Below are positions 24,861 to 36,928 of a DNA stretch of 64,000 bases, piece after piece (position 1 is the stretch's first letter; the number at the start of each line of letters is the position of its first letter). Location: contig JANTQA010000070.1 in NCBI GenBank assembly GCA_027625915.1, positions 3,911,001 to 3,975,000 of the forward strand, read 5' to 3'. The notes below the pieces were generated by a model, which worked only from the letters and a program-made list of their open reading frames with translations, had not been told where the DNA came from and did not search any database. Origin of the DNA: Anaeramoeba flamelloides. Taxonomy: Eukaryota; Metamonada; Anaeramoebidae. Both the position numbers and the translations under genes were made by a program.

Positions 24861-25160
24861 TATTCCAAAAAAGTTAATTTAAAAGAAAATGAGAAAAAAA
24901 TGGACATTTTTTGCTTTTATCCAGATACTAGGGCTTTAAGGAAAAAATCACAATTTTATCAAAAAAACATGAAAAATATAGAAAAGATTTTTGTACGTAT
25001 ATAATAATTAATATTCACACTTTGTTTAAGAACTGATCATCAAAGAACCAAAATATGTTGTACCCAAACCAAATATAAAATAACCTTTTTTTTATTTTTT
25101 TTATTTTTTTTATTTTTGGGGCACTTTTCACCTGAAGGTCAATCTAAAATATAGTACATT

Positions 25161-25382
25161 ATGATGGAAGGATGTTTCAAAATAATTCAAAGAAAGATGC
25201 CCAATATCTCTCTTGGGATCGAAATAGCCATTAAATTTCAAAATTTTGATAGTTGGCGAACACATTTTCAATCAACTACAAAATTTACCCACGAAAAGTT
25301 ACAAAATCAAAACTTCTTTATGGACGTGGTGCCTAATAAAATTATTTTTAATTGTAATATCGTTTACTTCAGGTGTGTCTAA
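25161..25382 (+). pseudogene. Possible N-terminal fragment of a MULE-type transposase
   Basis: A 73-codon frame contains FDSWRTHFQSTTKFTHEKL, later NKIIFNC and a terminal FRC. This order (FxSWxxF, Thr-rich strand, basic N-K-I-I-F strand, aromatic-x-Cys) resembles the FAR1/WRKY-GCM1-like zinc-finger region at the start of Mutator-like transposases, cut off after the first Cys. There is no downstream catalytic region. The resemblance is weak and could be chance. Confidence 0.22.
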
Positions 25383-26586
25383 ATTCAATAAAATAATTTA
25401 GATAAAACCAATGTTCATATAAAAAAAAATTAATTTTAAATTTAACTTGGGTTGAAAATAATAATATATCTGTACTCTTTTTTATCCGAATTATTTTTGA
25501 TTGACCTTTAGTTTAAGTCAAGTTTATCAATATACTTGAAAATAATATGGATAGACCCTTACACAATATCAAAAAAAAAAATCGTTCGTCAATTTGTTTT
25601 TTTTTGTTTTAAAAATCATAACCCCTTTGCTTATATTACTTTTCAATTAATTTTAAAGTATAATAATTTTTTGTACATTTGTGAATACAATTTAGTATAA
25701 AGTGAAAGTCAGTGGAGTAAGAGAAAAAAATAAAACTGTTGGAAATATTTCTCAATTTTAGAGAATTTTAAAGGGATTTTAAGGAAATCGAATTTGAAGA
25801 TCTAACAGTTTTTAAAATTGAAAAAAAAATAAATTAAAATTTAATTTTCTTTTGCTGGGCATTTATTCTTTTAAATCATTTTTTCTTTTTGTACTTTCAG
25901 ATTTCAGTTCCCACAATACCTAAAATTAGGATTTTCCTAATATTCATAAACTTTTCAGGCGTTGTTATACGTTATTATTTGATCTATCAACCCCAAAGAA
26001 AGTAAAATTGGGATAACCCTTTAGTTCTCTGATAAACAATCTGAGTGGGATCTCAAAAATCTAATAAGAGGTTTAAATAATTACCTCAGAAAATAACAAT
26101 AGTATTCCTAGCGTTGTAAAGTAGAATGTTTACGATCTTTTTTTTTGGTAAAGATGAATAAAAAAAACTTCATTTTTCTGAGGATTCTAAAATTGGTTAT
26201 GTCGAATTTTTTTTCTCATTAAAAATACCAATTCAAGTAATTAACAAAGAAACCTGAGTGGAATTTTGGCTCAAAAAATGTTCTTTAAAATAAAAAAATA
26301 TATAAAAAGAATAACAATTTAAACATTTTTTTTCAAATTATCCACTTTTGTTCTCATTTAATTTGAACAAACGAAATACTTTTTGGGATCTTACAATTAT
26401 TGGCCTTTCTTCGATTTATACCTTTTAAACAAGAAGAACCTTCTACCTTCTTTGTCCAATTAAAAACTACATCAAAAATTTGGAATCTAATTTACGTTCT
26501 GAATTCAGAAATTAGTTTTCATTTGGTGAATCCAAGATCAAAAATTAGAAATTCATTTTTTCTTAGTTTTTTTTTGTGTTTGAGAA

Positions 26587-28881
26587 ATGAATTACCAAGG
26601 TGAATGGTTAAATACTCAAAATCTAAAAAAAAAAAGAAATAATCATTACAAACCGAAAAACAAGCAACTTCTTCCAACCCAAATTGGTAGTCATCTTGGT
26701 GAAGGTTTTAATTTCGCAAACGATAATAATTATCAGCAAAGATCAAATCACAATTACAATCACAAGAACAAGCACAACCAACAAAATAATAGGGGCAAAT
26801 CACACAACAAACCGAGAGGAAGAGGAAGAGGAAGAGGAAGAGGAAGAGGAAGAGGTGGGGAAAGAGGTGGGGGGAGAGGAAGTGGTGGTGGAAGAGGTGG
26901 TGGTGGAAGGGAAAAAGATAAAAGAAAAGAAAAGGAAAAGTTTATACGTAAAAATTACCAGCAAAATAATACCATTTCCAATAATTATCAAAAAAATACA
27001 AATACAAACACAAACACAAAGAAAAGCACAAACACAAACACAAATACCAACTTAAATACAAACAAAAACATATGGGATGTTTGGGACAAAAAGCATCTTC
27101 TTTTGCCCTGTAGCCAATCAAATACATATACCATAATCCAGGGAAACAACAAAAAGTCCTTATCAAAATGGTATTTAATCCAAGCTTTATTGAAGGGCAA
27201 AATTGAAAACTGCACAAAGTTTTGCAGATTGCTTGTAAAAATCATTCCAAATTTGGATCCAGACAATTTGGTGCCACTAAAAAGCTTTCTCAAAGAAAAG
27301 TTGGATGAAGTCGGAAGAAAATTGTTCTTCGATTCCCTGCTCCCAAAAATACAAAGGCTAGTGTTGCTGTTACCTCAAGAGCTAAGCAAGTATAACAAAC
27401 CAATTCCTTTACTATTGAAAGGGAGACTAAATAAAGTTGAATTGCCAAGAACATTAATTGCCTCACTACTGGCCTGCTCCTTTTTCTGTTTGATTCCGTA
27501 TGGGGACACAGTTAGCTCACGGCCGCCATATTTGAACCGATCAAATTTTACAAACCTGTACACGGGCAAGAAAGAGATTGGATCTGACAACGAAAACAAA
27601 TTAAGGTGCTTTTTGAATTACTTCCATTACTACACGAAAAAGGATACACCGAAAAATGGCGTTATAGGGTTCTATCGAAACAGGCTGGATCAGATCCCAG
27701 ATTGGAAGAATCTAAACAACAAATTATGTGGTTTAACTATTGACAACAATGGCCTCATTGAAAACACGGATTTCCACTTACAGGTTGATTTTGCTAATAA
27801 GTATATTGGAGGCGGTGTGCTAAGTAGTGGGTGTGTGCAAGAGGAAATCCGTTTTACAGTTTGTCCCGAATTATTAGTTTCCTGCATGATCTGCGAAAAA
27901 TTGGGTAAAAACGAGACTTTATTAATGATCGGTGCTAAAAGGTATTCCAATTATAAAGGGTATGGCAAAGCCTTTGAATTCGTTAGTGGGTATATCGATA
28001 AGGCACCATTGGACTCGCAAAACCGCTGCGAAATCCAATTAATTGCCATCGATGCTAAAAATTTTTCGAGGATGGATCCGAAAGTGCAATTTTCTCCAAA
28101 ATATTTAAATAGGGAAACCGAAAAAATTTATTGTGGTTTTAGAAAATTGCAAATAAACCAATTTGATGCCCGGCCAATCGCAACAGGGAACCTTGGCTGT
28201 GGCGTGTTTGCTGGGGATAAACAATTAAAGGCCTTATTACAACTGATCGCTGCAGCTGAAGCCAAGAGAGATCTTTTATATTTCACTTTTGGTGACCCAG
28301 AATTTGGTGAAGGCTTAATGAATGTATATTCCTTATTAAAAGAATACCCAATATCTCGAATTTGGAAGATGCTTTTGCAATATTACAGCCAAGGGCAACA
28401 GAATAATAATACAATCTTCCAATTTATTTATCAAAAATGTTTTGAAAAAATACCGAGTGAAAATAGTAATAACTACATTCTTAACAAAAATATTTCTCAA
28501 ACAAAAATTGTTTATCAAAATGGAAATGGTAATGGTAATGGTAATGGAAATAGAAAAAGAAAAAACGAAGAAAAAAATTTTACTATGAGAAATATTAATC
28601 AAACCCAACAAAAAGAGAAAAGAATAGAAAACACACATCAACAATATCAAAATAACCAAATAAATCAAAATAATCAAGTCGATCAAAATAACCAAACAAA
28701 TCAGATAAATCAAACGAATCAAAACAATCAAGTAAACCGAGTGAATCAAGTTAATCAAATGAATCAAATGAATCAAACGAATCAAAACAATCAAGTTAAT
28801 CAAATGAATCAAGATCAAGATGAAAATATTGAAGATTCTGATGATGATTTTTTTAATATAGAACTTGACGGCTATCATTAA
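26587..28881 (+). CDS. Poly(ADP-ribose) glycohydrolase (PARG) with RG-rich N-terminus
   Basis: One intronless frame of 764 residues. PARG removes poly(ADP-ribose) by cleaving the ribose-ribose bonds, releasing ADP-ribose. Residues about 160-610 look like a complete PARG catalytic region: a helical part containing RTLIASLLACSFFC, the signature IGGGVLSSGCVQEEIRF at 407-423 with the paired catalytic glutamates E419-E420, and LGCGVFAGD at 536-544, which contacts the ligand in known PARGs. Residues 1-150 are Asn/Gln/Lys-rich with an RG/RGG tract at about 77-108, typical of RNA-binding or condensate-forming regions. Residues about 688-746 are an Asn-Gln repeat (NQxNQ units), followed by an acidic tail. 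PARG families with such flanks suggest a nuclear or RNP location, which is inference. The coding region is clearly less AT-rich than its surroundings between about 27480 and 28330. Start taken as the first ATG of the frame. Confidence 0.93.
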   Translation: MNYQGEWLNTQNLKKKRNNHYKPKNKQLLPTQIGSHLGEGFNFANDNNYQQRSNHNYNHKNKHNQQNNRGKSHNKPRGRGRGRGRGRGRGGERGGGRGSGGGRGGGGREKDKRKEKEKFIRKNYQQNNTISNNYQKNTNTNTNTKKSTNTNTNTNLNTNKNIWDVWDKKHLLLPCSQSNTYTIIQGNNKKSLSKWYLIQALLKGKIENCTKFCRLLVKIIPNLDPDNLVPLKSFLKEKLDEVGRKLFFDSLLPKIQRLVLLLPQELSKYNKPIPLLLKGRLNKVELPRTLIASLLACSFFCLIPYGDTVSSRPPYLNRSNFTNLYTGKKEIGSDNENKLRCFLNYFHYYTKKDTPKNGVIGFYRNRLDQIPDWKNLNNKLCGLTIDNNGLIENTDFHLQVDFANKYIGGGVLSSGCVQEEIRFTVCPELLVSCMICEKLGKNETLLMIGAKRYSNYKGYGKAFEFVSGYIDKAPLDSQNRCEIQLIAIDAKNFSRMDPKVQFSPKYLNRETEKIYCGFRKLQINQFDARPIATGNLGCGVFAGDKQLKALLQLIAAAEAKRDLLYFTFGDPEFGEGLMNVYSLLKEYPISRIWKMLLQYYSQGQQNNNTIFQFIYQKCFEKIPSENSNNYILNKNISQTKIVYQNGNGNGNGNGNRKRKNEEKNFTMRNINQTQQKEKRIENTHQQYQNNQINQNNQVDQNNQTNQINQTNQNNQVNRVNQVNQMNQMNQTNQNNQVNQMNQDQDENIEDSDDDFFNIELDGYH
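26815..26910 (+). repeat. GGAAGA / RG-coding tandem repeat in PARG
   Basis: A purine-only run of GGAAGA hexamers grading into GGTGGG units encodes the RG/RGG tract. It is likely length-variable among strains because of its hexamer structure, which would add or remove RG pairs without a frameshift. Confidence 0.75.
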
Positions 28882-31214
28882 TATTAAGCAATGTAAACAA
28901 AAATTCAAAAATGTTGGTATAGCTAAAAGAGTTAAAACAATAACAATAATACAATTTCCTGAAATTCAAAACAATTTTGATTTTTTTGAAAAAATATTTT
29001 TATCATTTTTTTATTGTTTTTTTGTTTTTTTCTTTTCATTTCAATTACATAATATCAATAGTTCAAAATACTTTTTGATCAAACGAAAAAGGTTAAATTA
29101 AAGTTGTTTTGAGTTCTTTTAAATAGAAAAACTCAAATAAAACTGATTGATGATATCTAACCTTTGGATTGATTAAAAATTGTTAATAGATTTTTTAAAA
29201 AAAAATTGCAACCCCAGGGTTTTTGATGATAACCATATTTATCATGATATTAGCAATAATTCACAGTGATATTAAATCAATAAATTTTTATGGTTGTTAA
29301 AATAGCCCATTCACACTTTGTAAACCCGTGTTTCAAAATAAAAGACGTTTTTTTTTGTTTTAGAAAACTTACACATTAACTGATCTCAGAAACAGAAAAT
29401 AAACAAGAAGAAAATATGATATGGATTTCCTTAAAGTTCTATTATTTAAAAAGAAATTCTCATAACGAAGGATCAAATTAGAAAATTTTTGTCAATTAAT
29501 AGAGTCAATTTTTTCAGACAAATTACAAACTAAAAAATAATAAATTTGATATAAATTGAAAAAATTAGAAAAAATTTTAAACAAATTCAACTTATATTTT
29601 ACAATTTTTCTTAAAATATCAATCCCTTTACTTTCAAAATCAATTTTTCTTGGGTTTACTATTGAATATTGAATATAAAATACAATTGGAACAAGAAGAA
29701 AAAAATAACAGAGCTTTTATTTGAAAAAAAGTTTCCATTCTCTGAATATTGGTGTTTTTTAAGCACTGTGTCTTCTCGATTACAAGTATAATGTGATCTT
29801 CTGTGATTAAATTATCATTATTATATATGGTGACTCAATCTTTTCTCTAAATTTTTTTGGTTGATACTTCAGTTTAGTAAAGAAATCTTAATAGAAAAGG
29901 TGATAAAAAACAATAAAGTTTTTCCTTTTTCTTGAGAAATTATTTTTTAAATATCTTTTTGTCTCACATCATAACTCTGGAAAATTTTTTCAAAAAAAAA
30001 TCTTCAAATTTTGTATTTTTGAAATACACTCCCTTGATAACCTTTATTATACATAATAATTTTGTATAAGGTTTTAATGTATATTACATCTTTATGGGAA
30101 TTAGAAAAAAAATGAAATTTTTCAGTAATATTTTTTTCTTTTTTAATGATAAAATTTTTGAAATTTTTCTTGAACTTAGGAGAGAGTTTATTTTCAAACT
30201 ATTATTTTAATAGTCTAAAAAGAATAATATTTTTTTCGATTTTATAAATAAAATAACATATTTCTTTCAAAAGATATTGCAAATTGAATTGAAAAACTGA
30301 TTTTTTTTATGTTTGTCGAATATTTTTTATTTTTTTATTTTTTTTATCCTGTTTGAGTTTTAATGTATTTTCCCTGTTTTTTTCTCAATTTTTTAAACAT
30401 TTGTTCTTTTTTCAGACTTGGTGTTCAATCTAAAATTCATTAATGAAAACTTTTTTCAAAAAAAAAAACAAAAAAAAGTGTTTTTTTTTTTATTAAGTTG
30501 GGAATTTAGAAAAAGGGGTGGTATTTAAATCTTAATTCGTTCAATAGCTATATTTTCTTAATTAAAAAAATTTTCATAACTTTGAAAAAAATTAATTTCT
30601 AAATTCTTAAAACTGAAATCTAATATGTAGTTTTGATACTCTTTGATTTTTAGAATTTATTTTTTCCTCTAGTACTGTTATCCAAATTTTTTTTGATTAA
30701 ACATCTCTAATTAATGATTAAACTTTGGATTAAAGCCCCCCTTTCAAGAGTATGGATAATTTTCACGTTTAATAACTTCTTTCAAAAAGTATCATTTTGA
30801 AAAACACTATTACTGATAAATTAAAATAAAAAGTTTGAAAATTTTTTGTTCATTTTTCATTATAGAAATATTTTCCTTGACTTTGAGTTAAACATTTTTT
30901 GGACTTAAAGGTTAAGAAAATTTATTAACTTACGAGAGATTCAAAATATTCTTTCTCAAGAGATTTTTTAAAAATTTGATGCATAGATATTAGAAAATTG
31001 AACAAAAAATTATTTTGTATTTATCAGTAATTTGTGAACAATAAAACTAAATCGTAATTCTAATTGAAAAATGTACATTAGAAAAAGGCCTTGAAAAAAA
31101 TATCATCTTTCAGAAACTCAATTAATTGAATCGGAAAATATTACAATACTAAATCTATAAATTAGCATTCCAAAATTTCATTTTTTCAAATCTTTTTTAA
31201 AAACAAATCAACAA
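28882..31214. other. Repeat region between PARG and uL24 genes
   Basis: Mostly the second copy of the dispersed repeat described at 23560-24860 (blocks 29290-29700 and 29985-30640). A short family C-like fragment is at about 29120-29200. No gene is supported; the last few hundred bases should contain the uL24 promoter. Confidence 0.5.
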
Positions 31215-31829
31215 ATGAAAATAAAAAGAAGTAACTTCCTTTTTTTAATTAGCAAATTTTTTTCAAATCAAAACAAACAATCTGATTGATATTGATCTAT
31301 CTGTTTTTTTTCTTTACTTTTTTATTTTGAATAACTCAAGGTGTAAGTTCATCAAGAAGAAAAAATAGAAAGAAACATTTTACTGCAAGCTCATCAGAAA
31401 GAAGAATTAGAATGACTTGTCCACTTTCAACAGAACTTCGTGAAAAATATAATGTAAGATCATCACACTTTTTCTTTTATTTCTTTTTTTTTGCTTTTTT
31501 TTTTTTTATTTTTGATTTTTTTTTTTTCTTTTGATTATCTTTTGTTTTGATTATCTTTGTTTGCATTAACTCAAACCAATTTCTTTAATTTGGGTTTTAC
31601 TGTTTCAAATAATAAATACCTCAACACACAAACACAAAAAAAAACAGGTCAGAAGAATTCCTGTCATTGCTGAAGATGAAGTCAAAGTTCTTCGAGGAAA
31701 ATTCAAAAAATCTGAAGGAAAAGTACTTTCTGTTTATCGAAAGAAGTATTCAATTACAATTGAAAATGTTCAAAAAACCAAAAAAAATGGTGAACAAGTC
31801 CAAATCCCAGTTCACCCAAACAAGGTTTG

Positions 31830-31860
<31 letters not shown>

Positions 31861-32191
31861 CAAATTGTTAAAAAAAAGAATAAACACTTATTTTTTTTGT
31901 TCTAGAACTAAAACTAGATCTAATGAAGTGTAAGTCTATATTATAGTAACTTTTCAAAACTTTTTACTCATACTTTTTTCAAATTCTCAACAACAACAAA
32001 ATACCCTAAAATTTTATAATTTTTCGTTTTTGATCTATTGTCCAATAAAAATTTAAAAGTGTTTAATTACCAAACTTAAAATGACCAAAAGCAGAGAACG
32101 AATCCTTGCCAGAAAAAACAGATTAAGAGGAAAAAAAGTCAAATCAACCAAAGAACAAAAAATCGATTCAAAAATGACTGAAGTAGATTAA
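31215..32191 (+). CDS. RPL26: 60S ribosomal protein L26 (uL24), 4 exons
   Basis: Exons 31215-31230, 31341-31453, 31648-31824 and 32060-32191 give 145 residues, the same length as the human protein. Introns are 110, 194 and 235 nt, all GT-AG. uL24 binds 23S-like rRNA early in large-subunit assembly near the exit tunnel. Diagnostic stretches are [38 protein letters not shown] (the KOW motif), [19 protein letters not shown], and [14 protein letters not shown]. The first exon is only 16 nt (MKIKR plus one base); it was chosen because it restores the usual 19-residue spacing from Met to RHF/KHF and meets exon 2 in the right phase. The exon 4 start (AG then TGTTTAATT) gives HPNK joined to CLITKLK, matching the family's HPSKVVITRLK without gaps. 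The C-terminal tail differs in sequence but not in length. Confidence 0.95.
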
Positions 32192-32787
32192 AATGTTAAT
32201 TCAACACTTGTAGACCTCACCAACCAAAACTTTCATAATTTAGAAATTTTCTCTTCGACATTAGACTCACTCTCCAAAAGAATTTTATTTGTTTTTTTAC
32301 CGTTTTTAGTATAAAAAAAGAACAAAAAAAATTAATAAATAATTTAATAAATTTGAAGAATTTCAATACACTTTATTTTTTTTTCATTATATGAATAATT
32401 TATATTTTTTAATTTTGCATTTGTAGTATTTATGACCAAACAAACACAAGTCCATGCTGAAACACAAAAACTTTATTTCGTTAGATAAACAAATCTTTAA
32501 TTGACAATGCTGATAAATCCTATAACTCTCCTTTCTAAACATTTCCTTTCGAAGATAATCTTCTTTCAAATCAGAAGATGTAAAATAATATTTCAAAAGT
32601 CGGGGAATTTTACAAGTTTCTTTACATTTAAACCAAAAAAAAAATATTTATTCAAAGATGAGGAAAACAATATGAAAAATGGGAAACTAAGTCAAAACTT
32701 GAAAACATTGTATAAATTGATCAGTATTAATAAATTCATAGAAACCTGTATTTTTTGTTTATTTATTTCTCTCATTATATGAATCTA

Positions 32788-33314
32788 AACTTTGTTTCAG
32801 TCAAAGTGTTCCAAAATTTTTTCAAATATCAATTATTTTTTATAATTGACATTTGAAGAGTAAATCAGAAATAAGGTAGAATAATACACATACAAGATTA
32901 GTTCTTTTCAGTATGGAATAAAACTAATAAATCAATAGATTTTCTTAAAAATTAGAAAAATCACTTTTCGTATTGTCACATTGAGAAAAATACAACAATA
33001 AGTTCATTTTGATTTCCAATTGAAGATCCAATAAAATTCCAATAGAAACAAATATTGGATTTCTCTTCAATCATTTTTACTGTTTCAGTAACATTAAAAT
33101 AACATGTTTTTACAAAGTGACTTTTGATCTTGTAATAGATAAAAAAAGTTTGCAAATGAATTAGGTGATCAAAAAAATTGAAGAAAAAAAAAAATAGAGA
33201 AAAAATGATTTCAATTCTGAAATTTTTATAAATTTTTTCTTTATAATATCCATTTAAACACTTTTTAGACAAACTATTTCATTATCGCAACTATACTGAT
33301 TTAACTGGAAAATA
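32788..33314 (+). mobile_element. Family B copy 2, internally deleted
   Basis: Starts AACTTTGTTTCAGTCAAAG after TA and is colinear with 11930-12632 but about 175 bp shorter, with a decayed right end (AACTGGAAAATA). It is the most diverged of the four copies. Confidence 0.65.
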
Positions 33315-33854
33315 AAATTCATTCCAAAAATTTAGACACACCCAAAATAAATAATAGGCAAAAAAAACCTCAATTTATTATATTTTTCCAAACTTAATAT
33401 AAAACCTCATTAAAGTTAACCCAGTATTAATGTTTTTATAAGTAATCATTTTTAATCTAAATAAAAGAAAAAAAAATATAATACCAAAAAAAAAATAAAT
33501 CAGCCTATCCAAAATAATGAAACGAACAGGAATAAAAAATTGTATTGGAAAATTTGTTAAAGTTTCACCAATAATTTTTGACAGATCAAATGATAAGGTA
33601 CCATTGACAAATTGTATATTATTTTTCTGTTTAACAAACTCAAAATTAACCTTTGGTCAACCATTTAAAAAAAAATTTCTAGATCTAATAAAACAAATTT
33701 TGTAACTCGAAAAAAGGAAAGGAAAACAAAACAAAAAAGAAAAAAAATAAAATACAATTTATAAAATTATAATTATATCCAAATTGAATGTAAAGGGTAG
33801 TCTTTTTATTCTTTCAACCGTTTAAAAGGTGTCCAAATTTTTATAATTTAGTCT
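33314..33854 (+). mobile_element. Family C copy 2
   Basis: About 540 bp, directly abutting the family B copy on its left. It contains an open frame of 62 codons at 33517-33705 starting MKRTGIKNCIGKF and containing DRSNDK, the frame seen in other copies. Confidence 0.7.
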
Positions 33855-34856
33855 ACATTCAAAGCCTTGTAACACATGTAGTTCACTCTATTACAATTGG
33901 GCTGCCTTAGCTGGAAAATGGTTAATTTGAAAATTAAAAAAAAAAATCAACACACAAGTTTATAAATAAAAATTGGAATGTACAACTTATTACAATTAAA
34001 AGAAAGTTATTTTCCTTTTAAAATATCAAAATAATCGGAAATTAACAAAATAATTAAAAAAAATCAAACAAATTGAAAAGAAAATTTGTATCAATAAAAT
34101 ATTTTCTAAAAAAGAGTATCAAAATAGTTTCCATATATGAGATATGTAAATTAATACATTTCTGTTCACATCATTAGAATTTAATAGTAAAAAGAAAAAT
34201 AAAATTAAGGAAAACTAATGTATTTTTTATAGTTTAAATGAATTAGATTTCATTATTGTTTTACAGTTATAAAATTTATTTTATGGAGAGACTGTTTAAA
34301 TATACAGAGTCTAACAAAAAGGAAATTATTATTAAAATTTTTCTATAAAAGTGATAAAAAAGACGAAAAAAAATACTGAAAGTTGTCTTTAGTGTAATCT
34401 CATGTTTTGGGGTGAAAATCTTAATTCAATATATATATATATATAAAACTCTTTTTCAGTTAAAGAGAACCAGTTTTATTGAAGAAATAGAACATATTCA
34501 AAGAGTTTAATTCATTATTCTTCTCAAAATAAATTTTCAATTTTGTATTCTGATCATTTTTTCTATTTTTATCACTTTTCTTTTTTTTTTTTTTACTAAT
34601 TTGGCCAATTTTTTTTCTTATTTTACTTTTTTTTTTTTAAAAAAAGAAAATTTGAAAAAATAAATCCTTTGAAACTACAAATTAGCATTTAGAAAATTGA
34701 GGCTTAGTAATTCCTTAAAAAATGAATACACTTATAAGTGAAAAAACATATTGTTAAAAATTTTAATTTCCCAAAAGAAATTGAGAAATTTGACACTTGA
34801 AGTTCCAATGAAATTAGCCCAAAAACTTTTTTAACATTTTATTTTTTTGAAATTAA

Positions 34857-36210
34857 AGGGAGTAGCCACGGAAAAGAAAAATTTTTCACTTTTTTGCAAA
34901 TCTGAAGAGGATCAGAAAAATAAATTTTTTACTCTGGTTTTACCTCATTGATTTTTATTATTTAAAGTACTTCATTCATTAGATTTTTTAACTTTTTTTT
35001 TCAAAGTCTCAAAGAAATTGCCACAATAGAATGTTGAGTTGAATTGCTTAAAATAGTGTTTTGAATGTTGAATGACTTATCTTTTATCCTTCTCTCAACA
35101 TTCTATTGTGGCATTTAATTTTTTTATTTTTTATTTTTTCATCATTTTTGAGATTTTTTTAATCCTGACAACATAAAACAATTAGAAATATTTTGATGTT
35201 AGTGGCATTTGGGATTAATGGATTTTGTTTAAAAAGAACAACAACATTACAATTGAGAGAGTATAAAAGGAAACATAAATGGGACTTAAATAGCTAGAAG
35301 ATTCCAAAAAAAGAATAATTAAGTCAAATTATTACTTGTTAGGATTTTAAATCGTTGGGTTTAGTGGAATATGAGAAGTGAATATGATTATACATTATCA
35401 AAGTTTAAACCAAAAAATAGCCATAATTTTTATTCAAAGAATCTGAAATTATCTTCTCCCAAAAAAAAAAACTAAACCCCATTCCAAAAATTTGGACACA
35501 TCTAAAATCAAAAATTGGAAAACAAAAACTCAATTTACTATATTCTTCCAAACGTAATATAAAACCAGATTTAAGTAACATAACATTAAGGGTATTTTAA
35601 GTAATCACTTTCATCCAAATATAAGAAAACAATATAAAACAAAAAATCAAAACAAGTGTGTCCAAAAAAAATGAAACGAGAGAACAAAGAGTGTATTGGT
35701 AGATTTGTTAAAATTACTCCAACAATGGTTGATCGATCAAATGATAAGATACTATGCACTAGTTATATGTGGATTTTTCAATTTAAGAAACTCAACTGTA
35801 ACCATCTATCAACCATCTATAAAAAATTTTCAGATCTAACTAAACGGGTTAAGTAACTGAAAAATTGAAAATGAAAACAAAAACAAAAAACACAAAAAAT
35901 GAAATAGTTTGTTGAATTAAAATTAATTTCCAATTGGATGTAAATCATGTTATTGTTATTTTTCCAACTGTTTAAACTGTGTCCAAATTAATTGAATTAA
36001 GTTTATTTTAATAAAAAAATAATAATAAAAAAAAACTATTTTATCAATATAATCTCAATTTTTTAATTGTTCAACATGACTAAAATTAAAATATCAAATA
36101 ATTTTTTAAAAAAAATTTTTAGAGAATCTACGATCACACACCACTAAAATAAAATGTTCTTATCATATCTCTCTCAAATTTTTATCATGTCTTATGGTGT
36201 AGCTACTCCC
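34857..36210 (+). mobile_element. TTAA-flanked 1.35-kb element, copy 1
   Basis: Flanked by TTAA on both sides (34853-34856 and 36211-36214). The ends are inverted: AGGGAGTAGCCAC on the left and GTAGCTACTCCC on the right. TTAA target duplication plus short TIRs is the hallmark of piggyBac-type insertion, though the TIR is not one I recognise and no transposase is present. Inside are a 20-bp inverted repeat (GCCACAATAGAATGTTGAG at 35020-35038 and its complement at 35094-35112) and a complete family C element. Confidence 0.75.
35471..36003 (+). mobile_element. Family C copy 3, nested in the TTAA element
   Basis: Starts ACTAAACCCCATTCC and ends with GTCCAAATTAATTGAAT. The internal frame at 35656-35856 (66 codons) contains ECIGRFVKITP and DRSNDK, preserving the family C reading frame. 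The same insertion sits at the same point in the second TTAA element. Confidence 0.75.
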
Positions 36211-36228
36211 TTAAGGTTTGTTCATCTA

Positions 36229-36928
36229 AACTATTTTTCAGTCAAAAGGGGGACGTTGTAATTGGTGAAATACATGTGTTTAAAGGGTTTGCAAAGATAT
36301 TAGAAGAAAAAATTTATTTTGGAAATTTTCAAAATTGAAATCATTTTTTCACATTTTTGGACATTTTTGTTTTTTTTTTAAACGTCATTCAGTTGCAAAA
36401 AATTTTTTTTTATTGCAAGATCAATAGTCACTTGGAAAAAATGTGTTATTCTTAGGTTATTGAACCTGTGGAAATCCTTGTTGAGAAATCATATTGATTT
36501 CTATTGCAATTCTATTCGATCTTTGATCTTGATATTTGCTTAATAAATGTGAAAAATTTTCACTTCATTTTCATTTCCTTTTTCAAATAGAGACCACAAA
36601 TGCCAACAAACTTCGTTTGGGTACTTGATTTCTAAAATAAAAGTATGAAAAATGAAGTAAAAAATGTTTCATATTTATTATTCAAATACCAGTAGAAGTT
36701 CAAAACGAACATTGTTGTTTTTCTCAAAGTTTCCCTAAGAATTTGAGTTTTGAAATTTTTAAGAAAATTTATTGATTAATTAGTTTTCTTTCAGACATAT
36801 ATCAACAATTCTTTGATGTATATTATTCTGTTTATTTCTTATTTGATCTTCAAAGGTCAATTATATAAAATAATTGATATTTGAAAAAAAAGTTTTTTTT
36901 TGGATTCCCCTTTGACTGAAACAGATTT
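36229..36928 (-). mobile_element. Family B copy 3, inserted in family E
   Basis: 700 bp, inverted relative to copy 1, flanked by TA at 36227-36228 and 36929-36930. Ends AACTATTTTTCAGTCAAAAG and CTTTGACTGAAACAGATTT. It is close in sequence to copies 1 and 4. Confidence 0.8.

Larger units (their letters stand above)
21452..26586. other. Repeat-dominated region between SAP30-like and PARG genes
   Basis: No complete gene. It contains a fold-back element (22693-23255), a long segment (23560-24860) repeated in rearranged order at 29290-30640, and a possible transposase fragment at 25161-25382. The stretch 24700-24945 is partly repeated, inverted, at 60285-60545. The 1.2 kb before PARG holds nothing recognisable except presumably its promoter. 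Confidence 0.45.

Noticed and set aside
28336-28908. 190-residue Ile-rich minus-strand frame
   Set aside because: Antisense of the Asn-Gln repeats of PARG; composition is an artefact of that repeat.
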